From NCBI RefSeq assembly GCF_018998565.1, contig NZ_JAHNZO010000004.1, positions 62,001 to 126,000 on the forward strand: a stretch of DNA of 64,000 nt. The letters run 5' to 3'. The notes beneath the pieces were generated by a model. The model saw only the letters and a list, made by a program, of their open reading frames with translations, was not told the origin of the DNA and searched no databases. Shown here piece after piece: positions 9,531 through 18,039 of this stretch. Every line of letters starts with the position of its first letter. Within the stretch, counting starts at the first letter, position 1. The stretch comes from Paenibacillus oleatilyticus (GTDB taxonomy: Bacteria > Bacillota > Bacilli > Paenibacillales > NBRC-103111). Position numbers and translations under genes: made by a program.

Positions 9531-10982
9531 TTATTTTATTGTTTGGTTGGCGTAATCCGTCATTTCCTTGCCGCCTGCGGCGTTCCAGGCTTGCACGAAC
9601 TGATCGAAATCCGCGATCGTTTTCTTGCCCGTCACCACGTTGGCGGCAAATTCTTTGTATAGCGCGTTGCAGGCGTCCCATTTAGCTGCGAGCTCCGCAG
9701 GAATGATGAAGCTGTTATCTTTTTTGGACAGCTTGGACATCATATCCAGCGATTTCGCCGCCGGCTCGGACAGGTACGGCGTCGACGGATCGAACTCCGG
9801 CTTGAAGTTCACGGTCGACTCGACGAACCGCGGATACCATTCGGCCGATTTGGCCGTCAGCTTGATTTTGTTGTCGACGACGGTATATTGATTGCCTTCG
9901 ATGCCGAGCTTATCCAGCAGTTGACCTTTCGGGCTGGCCAGATACTCCAAGACGGCGAAGGCCATCTCTTTATTTTTGGCCGTTTTGGCAATCGCGAAGC
10001 CACGGCTCTCCTTGCTCACGTCAACCGGAGTGTACCCTTGGCCTTTCCCTTTTGCCGGCGGCAGAGGCATTACCTTTGCAGTGGCTCCGTTCTGAGACGT
10101 CGATTTCGTGTTGTACAGGTCGATAACTTTCCCTTGCGTTCCTGCAATAACCCCAGCTTGACCGTCGTAGAACGCTTTTTCCTTCGTATCCCATTTTTTA
10201 GTCAAGAACTCGGGATCAAGCAGGCCGTCCTTGTACAGCTTCGCATAAAACTCCAGCTTGTCTTTCTCGAAGGAGGTCGTTTTGCCGAACGCGTACTTGC
10301 CGTCCTCGCCCTTCAGCCAAGTGGAAGTCAGTCCGAATGCTTGCCCAAATGTGGCGTCAAGCTCGTCGAGCGTACCGGCTGTCGTATACGCGAATTTCGC
10401 GCCGTTCTTATCTTTCAGCTCTTTGAAGAAGTTGTAGTAGTTGTCCACGGTCGGGTTAACGAGCAGCTCCTTGCCCGAGGCCGTCTTGTCAAACCAATCC
10501 TGGCGCACGACCGGAACCGAGCTGCTCGTCGGAGACAGCCATACCAGATACGGATAGTTTTTCGTTCTTTCCTGGTTGTACGGGTTCATGGACGCTTTCA
10601 CGTGCGTCGATTTTTCGATGTACGGCGTCAAATCTTCCAGAATTTTTTGGGTGACCGCGAATTGGTAGTCGCCGCCTTGGAAATAAATCAGATCGGGAAT
10701 GTTGCCGCTTTGCAGCAGCAGGCCCAGCTTCTCGGAGTAGGTGCCGCTCTGCACGGGAACGAGCTGCAGCTTCACGTTTTTGCCTTCGGCCTTCATACCT
10801 GCTTCGATGCCTTTGAGCAATGGATCGTCGGGCTGCAGGTCCTTGTCGACGATCGTAATCGTGACCGGCTGGTCGCCGGACGGCGCCGCGGCCGAACCGC
10901 CCGGAGCTGTCGAATTGCCGGAGCTGCACGCGGTGGAGATGACCAGCAAGCTTGCTGCGAGCAGGGTGAACACTTTTCTCAT
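9531..10982 (-). CDS. extracellular solute-binding lipoprotein of a carbohydrate-type ABC importer
   Basis: 483 residues with a lipoprotein signal: basic start, hydrophobic stretch and lipobox ISTAC with Cys19 as the acylated residue, then a Ser/Gly-rich linker. The remainder matches the large LplA-type family-1 binding proteins common in Paenibacillus (aromatic-rich lobes, final QTIK). It would present the ligand to the permeases encoded just upstream (31 bp). No ATPase gene is in the operon; such systems normally borrow the shared MsmX-type ATPase. Ligand not deducible, but the neighbours suggest a ribose-containing compound. The ATG follows GGGGAGGAAATAG. Confidence 0.9.
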   Translation of the reverse strand: MRKVFTLLAASLLVISTACSSGNSTAPGGSAAAPSGDQPVTITIVDKDLQPDDPLLKGIEAGMKAEGKNVKLQLVPVQSGTYSEKLGLLLQSGNIPDLIYFQGGDYQFAVTQKILEDLTPYIEKSTHVKASMNPYNQERTKNYPYLVWLSPTSSSVPVVRQDWFDKTASGKELLVNPTVDNYYNFFKELKDKNGAKFAYTTAGTLDELDATFGQAFGLTSTWLKGEDGKYAFGKTTSFEKDKLEFYAKLYKDGLLDPEFLTKKWDTKEKAFYDGQAGVIAGTQGKVIDLYNTKSTSQNGATAKVMPLPPAKGKGQGYTPVDVSKESRGFAIAKTAKNKEMAFAVLEYLASPKGQLLDKLGIEGNQYTVVDNKIKLTAKSAEWYPRFVESTVNFKPEFDPSTPYLSEPAAKSLDMMSKLSKKDNSFIIPAELAAKWDACNALYKEFAANVVTGKKTIADFDQFVQAWNAAGGKEMTDYANQTIK

Positions 10983-11012
10983 TTCTATTTCCTCCCCAAT
11001 GTCTTGTGTTGT

Positions 11013-11897
11013 TTATTCTTTGACGCCGCCATCCATTACTCCGCTGGTATAATACTTGAGAATAATAGGATAGAGCATAAGAATCGGAATCATGGCAATG
11101 ACGATTGTAGCCGCTTTCAGCGATGAGAAATCAAGCTGCGCGATATTGTTGTTCTTGAGCAAATTCGCTGCGCCGACCAGCGTCGAAGTGTCCCGCTCCA
11201 CAACGAATTGTCTAAGCAGCACTTGCAGCACCGTATTCTCGCGGCTGGACAAGAAAATGCTGGATTTGAAAAATTCGTTCCACTTTGCAATCGCGTAGAA
11301 CATCCCGATCGTCAGCAGCGGTATGCGCGCCAGCGGCATAACGATACGGATAAACAAGGTCATGTGCCCGGCGCCGTCGATTCTGGCCGCTTCCAGCAAG
11401 GACTCCGGAATTTCCTCCAGAAAACGCATCATAATAATCAAGTAGTACACGTTGATCATCCGGTACAGCACCATCGACCATAAGCTGTCGAGCAGATGCA
11501 GATCCTTCATGACCATATATTCCTGAACGATCCCCGGCTCGAAGATCATGATGATGATCAGAAAAATCATAATCGGAGTTTTGCCGACCAAGTTTTTTCG
11601 CGTTAAGACATAGGCCGCAATCGTTGTAAAAAAGATGCATAAGCAAGTGCCTACGATAGTAATAAACAGTGAATTCATCAGCGCCTTGCCGACAATCGGA
11701 TTGCCGAGAACGACTTGAAAATTGATCAGCGAGAACCCCTTGGGCAGCAGATCGTAGCCTTTCAGCTGATTAACCCGGTCCGGATGCGATAACGCTCTGG
11801 CAAATATGTTCACGATCGGCACGAACATCGTCAGCGTCAGAAGCGTCAGCATCAGCCCGATCAACAGTTTGAAAACGGTTATTTTTTTGCCAACCAT
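11013..11897 (-). CDS. ABC transporter permease, LplC/MalG type
   Basis: 294 residues, six predicted membrane segments, with the cytoplasmic EAA loop (EAARIDGAGHMTLFIRIVMP) that docks the ATPase and the terminal YTSGVMDGGVKE typical of LplC proteins. It forms the channel with the LplB-type partner encoded 12 bp upstream. The ATG has AAGGGGGAG eight nucleotides ahead. Confidence 0.92.
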   Translation of the reverse strand: MVGKKITVFKLLIGLMLTLLTLTMFVPIVNIFARALSHPDRVNQLKGYDLLPKGFSLINFQVVLGNPIVGKALMNSLFITIVGTCLCIFFTTIAAYVLTRKNLVGKTPIMIFLIIIMIFEPGIVQEYMVMKDLHLLDSLWSMVLYRMINVYYLIIMMRFLEEIPESLLEAARIDGAGHMTLFIRIVMPLARIPLLTIGMFYAIAKWNEFFKSSIFLSSRENTVLQVLLRQFVVERDTSTLVGAANLLKNNNIAQLDFSSLKAATIVIAMIPILMLYPIILKYYTSGVMDGGVKE

Positions 11898-11909
11898 CTT
11901 GGCTCCCCC

Positions 11910-12812
11910 TTACCATGCGCCTTTCGAGGTCAATTTCTTCGATATGAAATGAGTGGACAGCACGAGCACGACGCCAATCAGGCTCTTGAACAGGTTGGCC
12001 GCTGTAGCGAACGAATATTGCCCGTTGATCAAGCCGACACGGTAGACGTACGTATCGATAATGTCGATCTGGCTGTTGACGGAATCGTTGGTGAAGTTCA
12101 ATACCTGATCAAGTCCCGCATTCATAATGAAGCCGACATTCAGGATGAAAATCGTGACCATCGGAACGTACAGATGCGGCAGCACGACTCGGGTGACAAT
12201 GTGCCAGCGCGACGCTCCATCCACATAAGCCGCTTCGTACAAGCTGGGGCTGACGCCCATGATCGCGGCCAGAAAAATAATCGAGTCCCAGCCGATACTG
12301 CGCCAGCCTTCGCTGGCAATCAGCACCCACCGGATGCTTCCTTTATCCGTCAGGAAATCTTGAGGCGGAAAGCCGAGCGCCTTGATCAGATCGTTCACTG
12401 CCCCCGTAGACGGGGACAGAAATTCGAACCAAACGCCCGCAATGACGACCCACGACAGAAAGTGGGGCAAGTACGAAACGACCTGCACCGCCTTGCGGAA
12501 TTTACCGTTCGCGAACTCGTTGAGCATCAGCGCGAACAGGATCGGAATCGGAAAAATAAGGAACATTTTCATCGCGCTAATGATTAAAGTATTGGCCAGT
12601 ACATTGGAAAAGATGGGCGTGCTGAACAGCTCGCGGAAATATTTGAACCCGACGTACACGTTGTCTCCAAGAATGCGGTATTCGTAAAAGGCCAGCTTCA
12701 TGCCGATAATCGGCCATACATGGAAAATGACGAAATACGCGAGACACGGGAGAAGCATGAGATAGAGCACTTTATCGGCCCATATTCGATTCAGCTTCGA
12801 ATACGCTTTCAT
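11910..12812 (-). CDS. ABC transporter permease, LplB type
   Basis: 300 residues, six membrane segments, beginning with the amphipathic LNRIWADKVLYLMLLP region usual for LplB-family permeases and carrying the EAA motif EAAYVDGASRWHIVTRVVLP. The C-terminal part (GLINGQYSFATAANLFKSLI) is also typical. Partner of the LplC-type permease downstream. A GGAGGTG site precedes the ATG at 12812. The gene follows the DUF4387 gene by 20 bp, so the operon is continuous. Confidence 0.92.
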   Translation of the reverse strand: MKAYSKLNRIWADKVLYLMLLPCLAYFVIFHVWPIIGMKLAFYEYRILGDNVYVGFKYFRELFSTPIFSNVLANTLIISAMKMFLIFPIPILFALMLNEFANGKFRKAVQVVSYLPHFLSWVVIAGVWFEFLSPSTGAVNDLIKALGFPPQDFLTDKGSIRWVLIASEGWRSIGWDSIIFLAAIMGVSPSLYEAAYVDGASRWHIVTRVVLPHLYVPMVTIFILNVGFIMNAGLDQVLNFTNDSVNSQIDIIDTYVYRVGLINGQYSFATAANLFKSLIGVVLVLSTHFISKKLTSKGAW

Positions 12813-12832
12813 CCGTTACACCTCCTGACGGA

Positions 12833-13144
12833 TCACAAGTTGATCTCCAGTTCCATCAGCGGCGCGTGCTGCTGCGCCCCGTACACGTCCCGGTCCAGGA
12901 AGGTGCCTGACGAAACTTTTCTCGCAAACGTTATTTTGAATCCGAGCGCCTGATCGAAGAAGACGATCTGCGTAATGTTATGCTGCTCAATATTGTAGAG
13001 CCGCGATACGAGCTCTTTATTGATCAGGCCTTGCTCTTTGATTTTGTAATAAACGGACGGATCGTCGAACAGCACGTCAACCGTTATTTCAAAGGGGCCG
13101 CTGTTTTTGCTGCGCAGGACGGCCGCCGCATCGAATAGCTTCAT
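12833..13144 (-). CDS. DUF4387 protein
   Basis: 103-residue cytosolic protein beginning MKLFDAAAVLRSKNSGPFEI, the recognisable start of DUF4387. This domain is normally encoded next to, or fused with, an AtuA-like (DUF1446) protein, exactly as here: its ATG lies 4 bp after the stop of the AtuA-like gene. The GAAGAGG site for this ATG overlaps the end of that gene, so translation is probably coupled. The open frame extends six codons further upstream, but the ribosome site decides for 13144. Biochemical role unknown; likely a subunit of the AtuA-like enzyme. Confidence 0.82.
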   Translation of the reverse strand: MKLFDAAAVLRSKNSGPFEITVDVLFDDPSVYYKIKEQGLINKELVSRLYNIEQHNITQIVFFDQALGFKITFARKVSSGTFLDRDVYGAQQHAPLMELEINL

Positions 13145-13148
13145 AGTT

Positions 13149-14516
13149 TTACACCTCTTCATAATCGGTCCGGAACATTTCGAATCCGTCCGAGACTTCC
13201 ATCAGGTGGTAAACGGAAAACTCGTATACCGCGCCGAACGGCACATCGCTGGGCGCAAACGGAAACGCCAAATTCCCCGCGGTCGCTTTTCTTCCTTCGT
13301 ACCCGTAATGCAGAAAGGTCGATCTCACCGAGCTGCATACCGCATTGGCCAGCTCCTGCGTCTTGGCGACGACCTCGAACACGATTCCCAGCTCATGCGC
13401 CGGCTTACGCTGCGGCTCCAGCTCGCCCAACACGCCGTCGAGGCCGTAGTTGATAAAATGGATCTTGTAGTCGTCCGGCGATACCTCGCTGTAATAGTCG
13501 CGCACCTGCTGCTTGACGAGCTCTTCGACTTCTTCGATTTTCGCAATCAGCAGCGGATCGCGGACTCCTGCGACGACAAACGTGCGGTAAGCCACCTTCA
13601 TCGCGCCTTCCAGCTTGATCTTGTACACCGGAGTTTCGGCGATTCGACTGCCGCGCACTTCGACGCTGCCGTCCCCAAGCTCCATAAAAACGCAATGCTC
13701 CAGATTGAGCACCAAGCCCGGCCCGTGCAAAATGTACGGGTGGTCCTTCTCATAAAACGTGTGCGCCGCCACCGACACCGCCGTACATTTACGGTTCTCA
13801 TTCAGCGGCTGCACGATAAACGAATCCGCTTTCAAGGTGCCGAGCATGCAATCCTTCGTCGTTCCCGGCTCGGCGGACAGTGCAGCGCACTCCAGAATTT
13901 TGCCGAGATGGTAAGCAAGCGCCGTATCGTAGCCATGGTGCATGGCGACAGCCGCAAAAGGCGACGGGTCGTACGCGCGGCCGCAAATAATAATGTCCGC
14001 CGCTTCCTCCAGCGCCGCAACGATCGGTTCGTGCCCCATCTGCGCCACGATGCGGTCGGTTGCCGCAAGCCGTTCCGGCGTCAGCGGCGCAACGGTCAGG
14101 CCCAGCGGCTCGCACTTGCCTGCCTCCAGCTTCGCCGCCACCACCTCGTGGGGAATGTCCGCCCAGATGGTCGCTACCTTGATGCCGCGAATCCCGCGCT
14201 CTTCCAGAATCTCCAGGACGATCGACCGGGTCCATTCCACATGAACCTTGGCACCGCTTCCTCCAGCCGATCCGATGATGATCGGAATGCCTGCTTTGAC
14301 ACCCTCGGTAATGATGATTTCGAGATCCTTCTTGCAGGCCTGCTTGCTGACAATCGCCGTGCCTGCGCCTAATTTATGAGGTCCCGCGTCGGTAGAGCCG
14401 GCGTCCACCACGATCGCATCCGGGCTGTAAGCCATCCCGTTCATAAAGGAGGACTTCGGAAACCCGTAGCCCAGCATCCCGCAAGGGGCCAAAATTTTGA
14501 ACTCGTCCTTTGCCAT
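13149..14516 (-). CDS. AtuA-like (DUF1446, acyclic terpene utilisation family) protein
   Basis: 455 residues. The N-terminal half has the glycine-rich GTAIVSK and IIIGSAGGSGAKVHV segments and the ICGRAYDPSPFAAVAMHHG stretch typical of the AtuA/DUF1446 family, a group implicated in hydroxyacyl or terpenoid catabolism but found widely in sugar operons with no proven reaction. First gene of the minus-strand transporter/ribokinase operon, with GGAGGAG ahead of the ATG. A GntR-type operator (14591-14607) lies 75 bp upstream. Its role here is open: a lyase or hydratase acting on the aglycone is one possibility. Confidence 0.82.
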   Translation of the reverse strand: MAKDEFKILAPCGMLGYGFPKSSFMNGMAYSPDAIVVDAGSTDAGPHKLGAGTAIVSKQACKKDLEIIITEGVKAGIPIIIGSAGGSGAKVHVEWTRSIVLEILEERGIRGIKVATIWADIPHEVVAAKLEAGKCEPLGLTVAPLTPERLAATDRIVAQMGHEPIVAALEEAADIIICGRAYDPSPFAAVAMHHGYDTALAYHLGKILECAALSAEPGTTKDCMLGTLKADSFIVQPLNENRKCTAVSVAAHTFYEKDHPYILHGPGLVLNLEHCVFMELGDGSVEVRGSRIAETPVYKIKLEGAMKVAYRTFVVAGVRDPLLIAKIEEVEELVKQQVRDYYSEVSPDDYKIHFINYGLDGVLGELEPQRKPAHELGIVFEVVAKTQELANAVCSSVRSTFLHYGYEGRKATAGNLAFPFAPSDVPFGAVYEFSVYHLMEVSDGFEMFRTDYEEV

Positions 14517-14590
14517 ATGACTCCTCCGCCCTATCCGCTAACGATGATTATCTGTTTTCCACCAACTCACACAAATTTTGGATATTGGGT

Positions 14591-14607
14591 AATTGGGTGG
14601 TCCAATT
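14591..14607. promoter_or_regulatory. GntR-type operator controlling the AtuA/ADP-ribosylglycohydrolase operon
   Basis: AATTGG-GTGGT-CCAATT, 17 bp, with the same half-sites and spacing as 15372-15388. It lies 20 bp past the gntR stop and 75 bp before the first operon gene; a weak TTGACG lies just upstream on the minus strand (14611-14616). Confidence 0.7.
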
Positions 14608-14628
14608 TAAACGTCAAAAGGATGCTGA

Positions 14629-15333
14629 TCATCCATTTGACTCCGTTTTGTTCGAAGAAACATTTTGCTTCACCTGCTGGAGATGGTGCAGGAGCGCCGC
14701 TTTGGCTTTCGCCGGATCTTTTTCCTTGATCGCTTGAAGAATGGCGTAATGCTCCTTGTACACTTCGCTTTTGCGACCGGGGATATCGACCGTCTTGGTC
14801 AGCGTTTTCTGCAAAAGATCCATATGCAGATCGATCAGATTCACCAGCACAACATTGTGCGTCGCTTTGGCGATCGAGAGATGGAACGCCTGATCGGGAT
14901 TGACGGGATCGTCGGAGCTGCTGTCGATCGTCCCCCAGCGCTCAAGAGCGCTTTCAATTTCCGCAATATCCTGTTCGGTCGCCCGCATTGCCGCCAATTC
15001 CACAATTCCCGTCTCGAAAATTTCCCTTGCCTCCAGCAGCTCGATAATCGTCGCCCGCTCGATATTTTCGAGGATGCGCTTCGTATCTTCCGCCTTCGTC
15101 AGGTTTTTGCTGAGGAAACGGCCGCCTCCCGGACGGGTTTCGATCAGTCCCTCCCGCTCCAGAATGCGGAAAGCTTCGCGCAGCGTACCGCGGCTGATGC
15201 CGAACGCCTGGGCCAGCTCCCGCTCCGTTGGCAGTACGTCCCCCGGAGCAAGGTTGCCTTCGAGGATGATATTTTCAATCTGCTCAATGACATCTTCATA
15301 GACCCGGTGGTATTTTATTTTCTTAATGGTCAT
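14629..15333 (-). CDS. GntR-family transcriptional regulator, FadR subfamily
   Basis: 234 residues. The N-terminal winged helix (about 8-75) has the typical LPTERELAQAFGISRGTLREAFRILEREGL region, and the C-terminal all-helical FCD ligand domain has the metal-binding Asp/His pattern (DQAFHLSIAKATHN, HMDLLQ, HYAILQAI). Such proteins usually repress a catabolic operon until its substrate or an intermediate binds. Two AATTGG-N5-CCAATT palindromes, one in its own promoter and one before the operon at 14516, indicate autoregulation and control of that operon. The ATG follows AAAGGTAACGG. Confidence 0.9.
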   Translation of the reverse strand: MTIKKIKYHRVYEDVIEQIENIILEGNLAPGDVLPTERELAQAFGISRGTLREAFRILEREGLIETRPGGGRFLSKNLTKAEDTKRILENIERATIIELLEAREIFETGIVELAAMRATEQDIAEIESALERWGTIDSSSDDPVNPDQAFHLSIAKATHNVVLVNLIDLHMDLLQKTLTKTVDIPGRKSEVYKEHYAILQAIKEKDPAKAKAALLHHLQQVKQNVSSNKTESNG

Positions 15334-15371
15334 TGTCCGTTACCTTTCCACGAATAACGTTACTTTCGGAT

Positions 15372-15388
15372 AATTGGATCATCCAATT
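15372..15388. promoter_or_regulatory. GntR-type operator in the gntR leader
   Basis: Perfect palindrome AATTGG-ATCAT-CCAATT, located just downstream of the predicted gntR transcription start, consistent with autorepression. Confidence 0.75.
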
Positions 15389-15400
15389 GCCCACACCTTT

Positions 15401-15429
15401 ATACTAAGCGCAATAATTAGGCGTGTCAA
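15401..15429 (-). promoter_or_regulatory. promoter of gntR
   Basis: Minus strand TTGACA (15424-15429), 17-nt spacer, TAGTAT (15401-15406). Confidence 0.65.
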
Positions 15430-15459
15430 GAAAAGTTTAACGGCTCCAAAAATCAATCA

Positions 15460-15502
15460 TTGACAACAATCGGACGGCTGGAGTATATTCGAATTACGAA
15501 TT
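15460..15502 (+). promoter_or_regulatory. promoter of the epimerase operon with adjacent palindrome
   Basis: TTGACA (15460-15465), 18-nt spacer, TATATT (15484-15489). The -10 runs into ATTCG-AATTA-CGAAT (15488-15502), a possible operator, perhaps for the HTH regulator encoded at the end of the operon. It differs from the GntR sites. Confidence 0.6.
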
Positions 15503-15635
15503 AACGTCAATATAGCGACAAACCATAAAAGGAGGTTTTTGGTATATATAGACAACTCACTGCAAATTAGCGAATATATAACGACATTTCATGAAAAAGA
15601 CTCTTTGCACAAATCGGATTGGAGGCTTAATCTGC

Positions 15636-16754
15636 ATGTCTAATGCCATCAAACAAATTATTACGCACATTGTCGAGGTTCCGCTGATCCATACCTGGGA
15701 AATTTCCCTGTATTCGGCAACAACAAGACAGCACGCTATTGTCGAGGTGATTCTGGAGAGCGGTATTCGCGGGTACGGCGAATCCTCCCCTTCTCCGGCA
15801 TTTATGGGAGAAACCGCGGAAACGGTCAAATTGGTGAACGATCGGTATCTGGCTCCGCCTCTGATCGGATTGCCGGTTGACGAGATTGCGTGCGCGCATG
15901 CGAAAATGAATCAAGCCATTTACGGGAATTCCGCCGCGAAATCGGCGATCGACATCGCCCTCCACGATGCGTGGGGCCAAACCTTGAATCAGCCGCTGTA
16001 TAAATTAATTGGCGGAACCGCGCGCGAATCCGTCCCGTTAACGTACGTCGTAGGCATCAAAAGCAACCGGGATGCTTACGAGGAAGCGATGAAGCGAATC
16101 CACGAAGGCTTCGGCGTCGTCAAAATCAAAGTCGGCAGAGATCCGAAGAGAGACATCGAGCTCGTCAGCCTGATCCGCAAAGCCATTGCAGATTCCGGCA
16201 AACCGGCCAAGCTGCGCCTCGATGCCAATCAAGGGTACGACGTCCCGACCGCCATCCGGGTAATTCGTGAAATCGAGGAAACCGGCGAAGTAGAATGCGT
16301 CGAGCAGCCGGTCCGAAAATGGAACATGCTTGGGGTAAAAGAAATTCGCGATAAAGTGAAGACGCCGATCATGATCGACGAAGCCGTATTCGGACCGGAA
16401 GACGCCATGACCGCCATTAAGCTCGGGATCGCCGATGTGATCAATCTGAAGGTTTGTAAAGTCGGGGGCATCTATCAATCGAAAAAAATCGCCGCGATGG
16501 CGGAAGCCGCCGGAATGACGTGCACGGTCGGCAGCAATCTGGAATTAGGCATCGGCATTGCCGCAAGCGCTCACTTTGTAACCGGCACGCCCGTCGTCAC
16601 GTATCCGAGCGATTTCATCTGCGGAGCGTATCTGCACGAGCACGATCTCTTGAAAACACCGATTCAACAATTTGTGGCCGAGGGGCACATGCGCGTCACA
16701 GCCAAACCCGGATTGGGAATTGACGTCCGGACAGACTTGCTAAAACAACAATGA
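15636..16754 (+). CDS. enolase-superfamily epimerase/racemase (mandelate racemase/muconate lactonizing enzyme family)
   Basis: 372 residues. The capping domain is followed by the (beta/alpha)7-beta barrel with the superfamily residues in order: KIKVG Lys pair (about 165-170), metal ligands in LRLDANQGYD (about 195), VECVEQP (about 222), MIDEAV (about 248) and the second catalytic Lys in NLKVCKVGG (about 270). Lys on both faces of the barrel is the pattern of 1,1-proton-transfer enzymes such as dipeptide epimerases, N-acylamino acid racemases and muconate cycloisomerases. The neighbouring amidase favours racemisation of an N-acyl or N-carbamoyl amino acid or a dipeptide. The ATG at 15636 has GGAGG at 10 nt; an earlier in-frame ATG at 15591 has none. 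Confidence 0.85.
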   Translation: MSNAIKQIITHIVEVPLIHTWEISLYSATTRQHAIVEVILESGIRGYGESSPSPAFMGETAETVKLVNDRYLAPPLIGLPVDEIACAHAKMNQAIYGNSAAKSAIDIALHDAWGQTLNQPLYKLIGGTARESVPLTYVVGIKSNRDAYEEAMKRIHEGFGVVKIKVGRDPKRDIELVSLIRKAIADSGKPAKLRLDANQGYDVPTAIRVIREIEETGEVECVEQPVRKWNMLGVKEIRDKVKTPIMIDEAVFGPEDAMTAIKLGIADVINLKVCKVGGIYQSKKIAAMAEAAGMTCTVGSNLELGIGIAASAHFVTGTPVVTYPSDFICGAYLHEHDLLKTPIQQFVAEGHMRVTAKPGLGIDVRTDLLKQQ

Positions 16755-16773
16755 AAACGAAGAGGTGATGGCG

Positions 16774-18015
16774 TTGAACATTTCGATGGAGCGTTTGCAG
16801 CAGGACCTGGACAAGTATGCGCAATTCGGACGCGATGCGAACGGAGGTATGACCAGGCCGAGCTTTTGCCCGGCCGATTTCGAAGTTCGGGAAATATTCG
16901 TGCGGCAGCTCGAAGCGATGGGGCTGACGGTGACGATCGACGGGGCAGCCAACATTTGGGGCACGCTGAAAGGAAACGGGCAAAAACAAGGAGCCCTTGT
17001 GATCGGCTCTCATCTGGACACCGTTCCGAACGGCGGAAAATACGACGGCGCTTTAGGCGTATTGCTGGCCAAGGAAATTATCCGGACGATCATGGACCAT
17101 AAGGTCAGCCTCGACCACGATCTGGAGATCGTTTCGTTTACCGCCGAAGAGCCGAACGACTTTAACCTTTCCACGATGGGAAGCCGCTGTTTTACGGGGA
17201 AGCTTTCACCTGATCATTTGAAAGAGGTTACAGATTCGCAAGGCTATCGGTTGGCAGAGGCTTTCCTTCAAGCCGGCGGAGGACTTGACAAATTCCCGGA
17301 AATGAAAACGCTTCAAAAAGATAAAAAAGCCTATATTGAGCTGCACATTGAGCAAGGCAAGCGCTTGGCAGCAAAAAACATGCCAGTGGCGTCCGTAGAC
17401 AAAATTGTCGGAATTTACCGCGACAAGATTACAGTGATCGGCGAAGCCAATCATTCCGGCACCACCATGATGGAGCATCGCTGTGATGCGCTGACGGCGG
17501 CCGCGGAATTGATCCTGATGGCCGAGAACGCCGCCCGGAACGATGAAGGGGACACGGTGTGCACGGTCGGAAAGCTGGATGTGATTCCGAATGCGGCCAA
17601 TATTATCCCCGGTAAGGTGGAATTTATTCTTGAGGTGCGGGGAGAAACCCGCGAAGACATCAGGCGCGTCGTTGCAGCCATTAAACAAGCATGGAAGCAC
17701 GTGGAAAGCAAGCGCCGGGTCCAAATCAAAGAGCTGAACATCCTCGATCAAGCCCCCGTCCGATTGGACGAAGAGGTCGTCGCTCTGATCGAACAAGCGG
17801 CAAGCGACAGAGACGCACCCTTCCTGCGGCTCGCGAGCATGGCCGGACACGACGCCAGCCATATGGCCGATATTTGCAAGGCCGCCATGATCTTTGTCAA
17901 AAGCCCGAATGGAAAAAGCCATTGCCCGGAAGAATACAGCACATGGGAAGATATTGAAATTGCCGGAAACGTCATGCTGGACGCCGTCTTGAAGGCCGAT
18001 CGACACCTGGGTTAA
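16774..18015 (+). CDS. Zn-dependent amidase, hydantoinase/carbamoylase (M20) family
   Basis: About 413 residues. Metal-binding motifs of the AllC/HyuC group are clear: GSHLDTVPNGGKYDGALG, then FTAEEPNDF and ELHIEQGKRL, with the dimerisation domain (NHSGTTMMEHRCDAL) between. These enzymes hydrolyse N-carbamoyl or related amide bonds. With the epimerase 19 bp upstream it could release an L-amino acid after racemisation of the acylated D form. Start: AGAGGTGAT (16761-16769) is an excellent ribosome site for TTG 16774, whereas ATG 16768 lies inside it; the frame is open from 16765. The protein shows LSTMGSRCFTGKL where some relatives have a longer specificity loop. Confidence 0.88.
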   Translation: MNISMERLQQDLDKYAQFGRDANGGMTRPSFCPADFEVREIFVRQLEAMGLTVTIDGAANIWGTLKGNGQKQGALVIGSHLDTVPNGGKYDGALGVLLAKEIIRTIMDHKVSLDHDLEIVSFTAEEPNDFNLSTMGSRCFTGKLSPDHLKEVTDSQGYRLAEAFLQAGGGLDKFPEMKTLQKDKKAYIELHIEQGKRLAAKNMPVASVDKIVGIYRDKITVIGEANHSGTTMMEHRCDALTAAAELILMAENAARNDEGDTVCTVGKLDVIPNAANIIPGKVEFILEVRGETREDIRRVVAAIKQAWKHVESKRRVQIKELNILDQAPVRLDEEVVALIEQAASDRDAPFLRLASMAGHDASHMADICKAAMIFVKSPNGKSHCPEEYSTWEDIEIAGNVMLDAVLKADRHLG

Positions 18016-18039
18016 CACATACATCAAGGGAGGTTTTTT

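Noticed and set aside
13107..14372. 421-codon plus-strand open frame
   Set aside because: Shadow of the AtuA-like gene with typical GC-rich antisense composition.
15527..15640. AAAGGAGG followed by a possible 34-codon leader ORF starting TTG
   Set aside because: Spacing to the TTG is too short (3 nt) and the peptide has no features; may be a decayed start.
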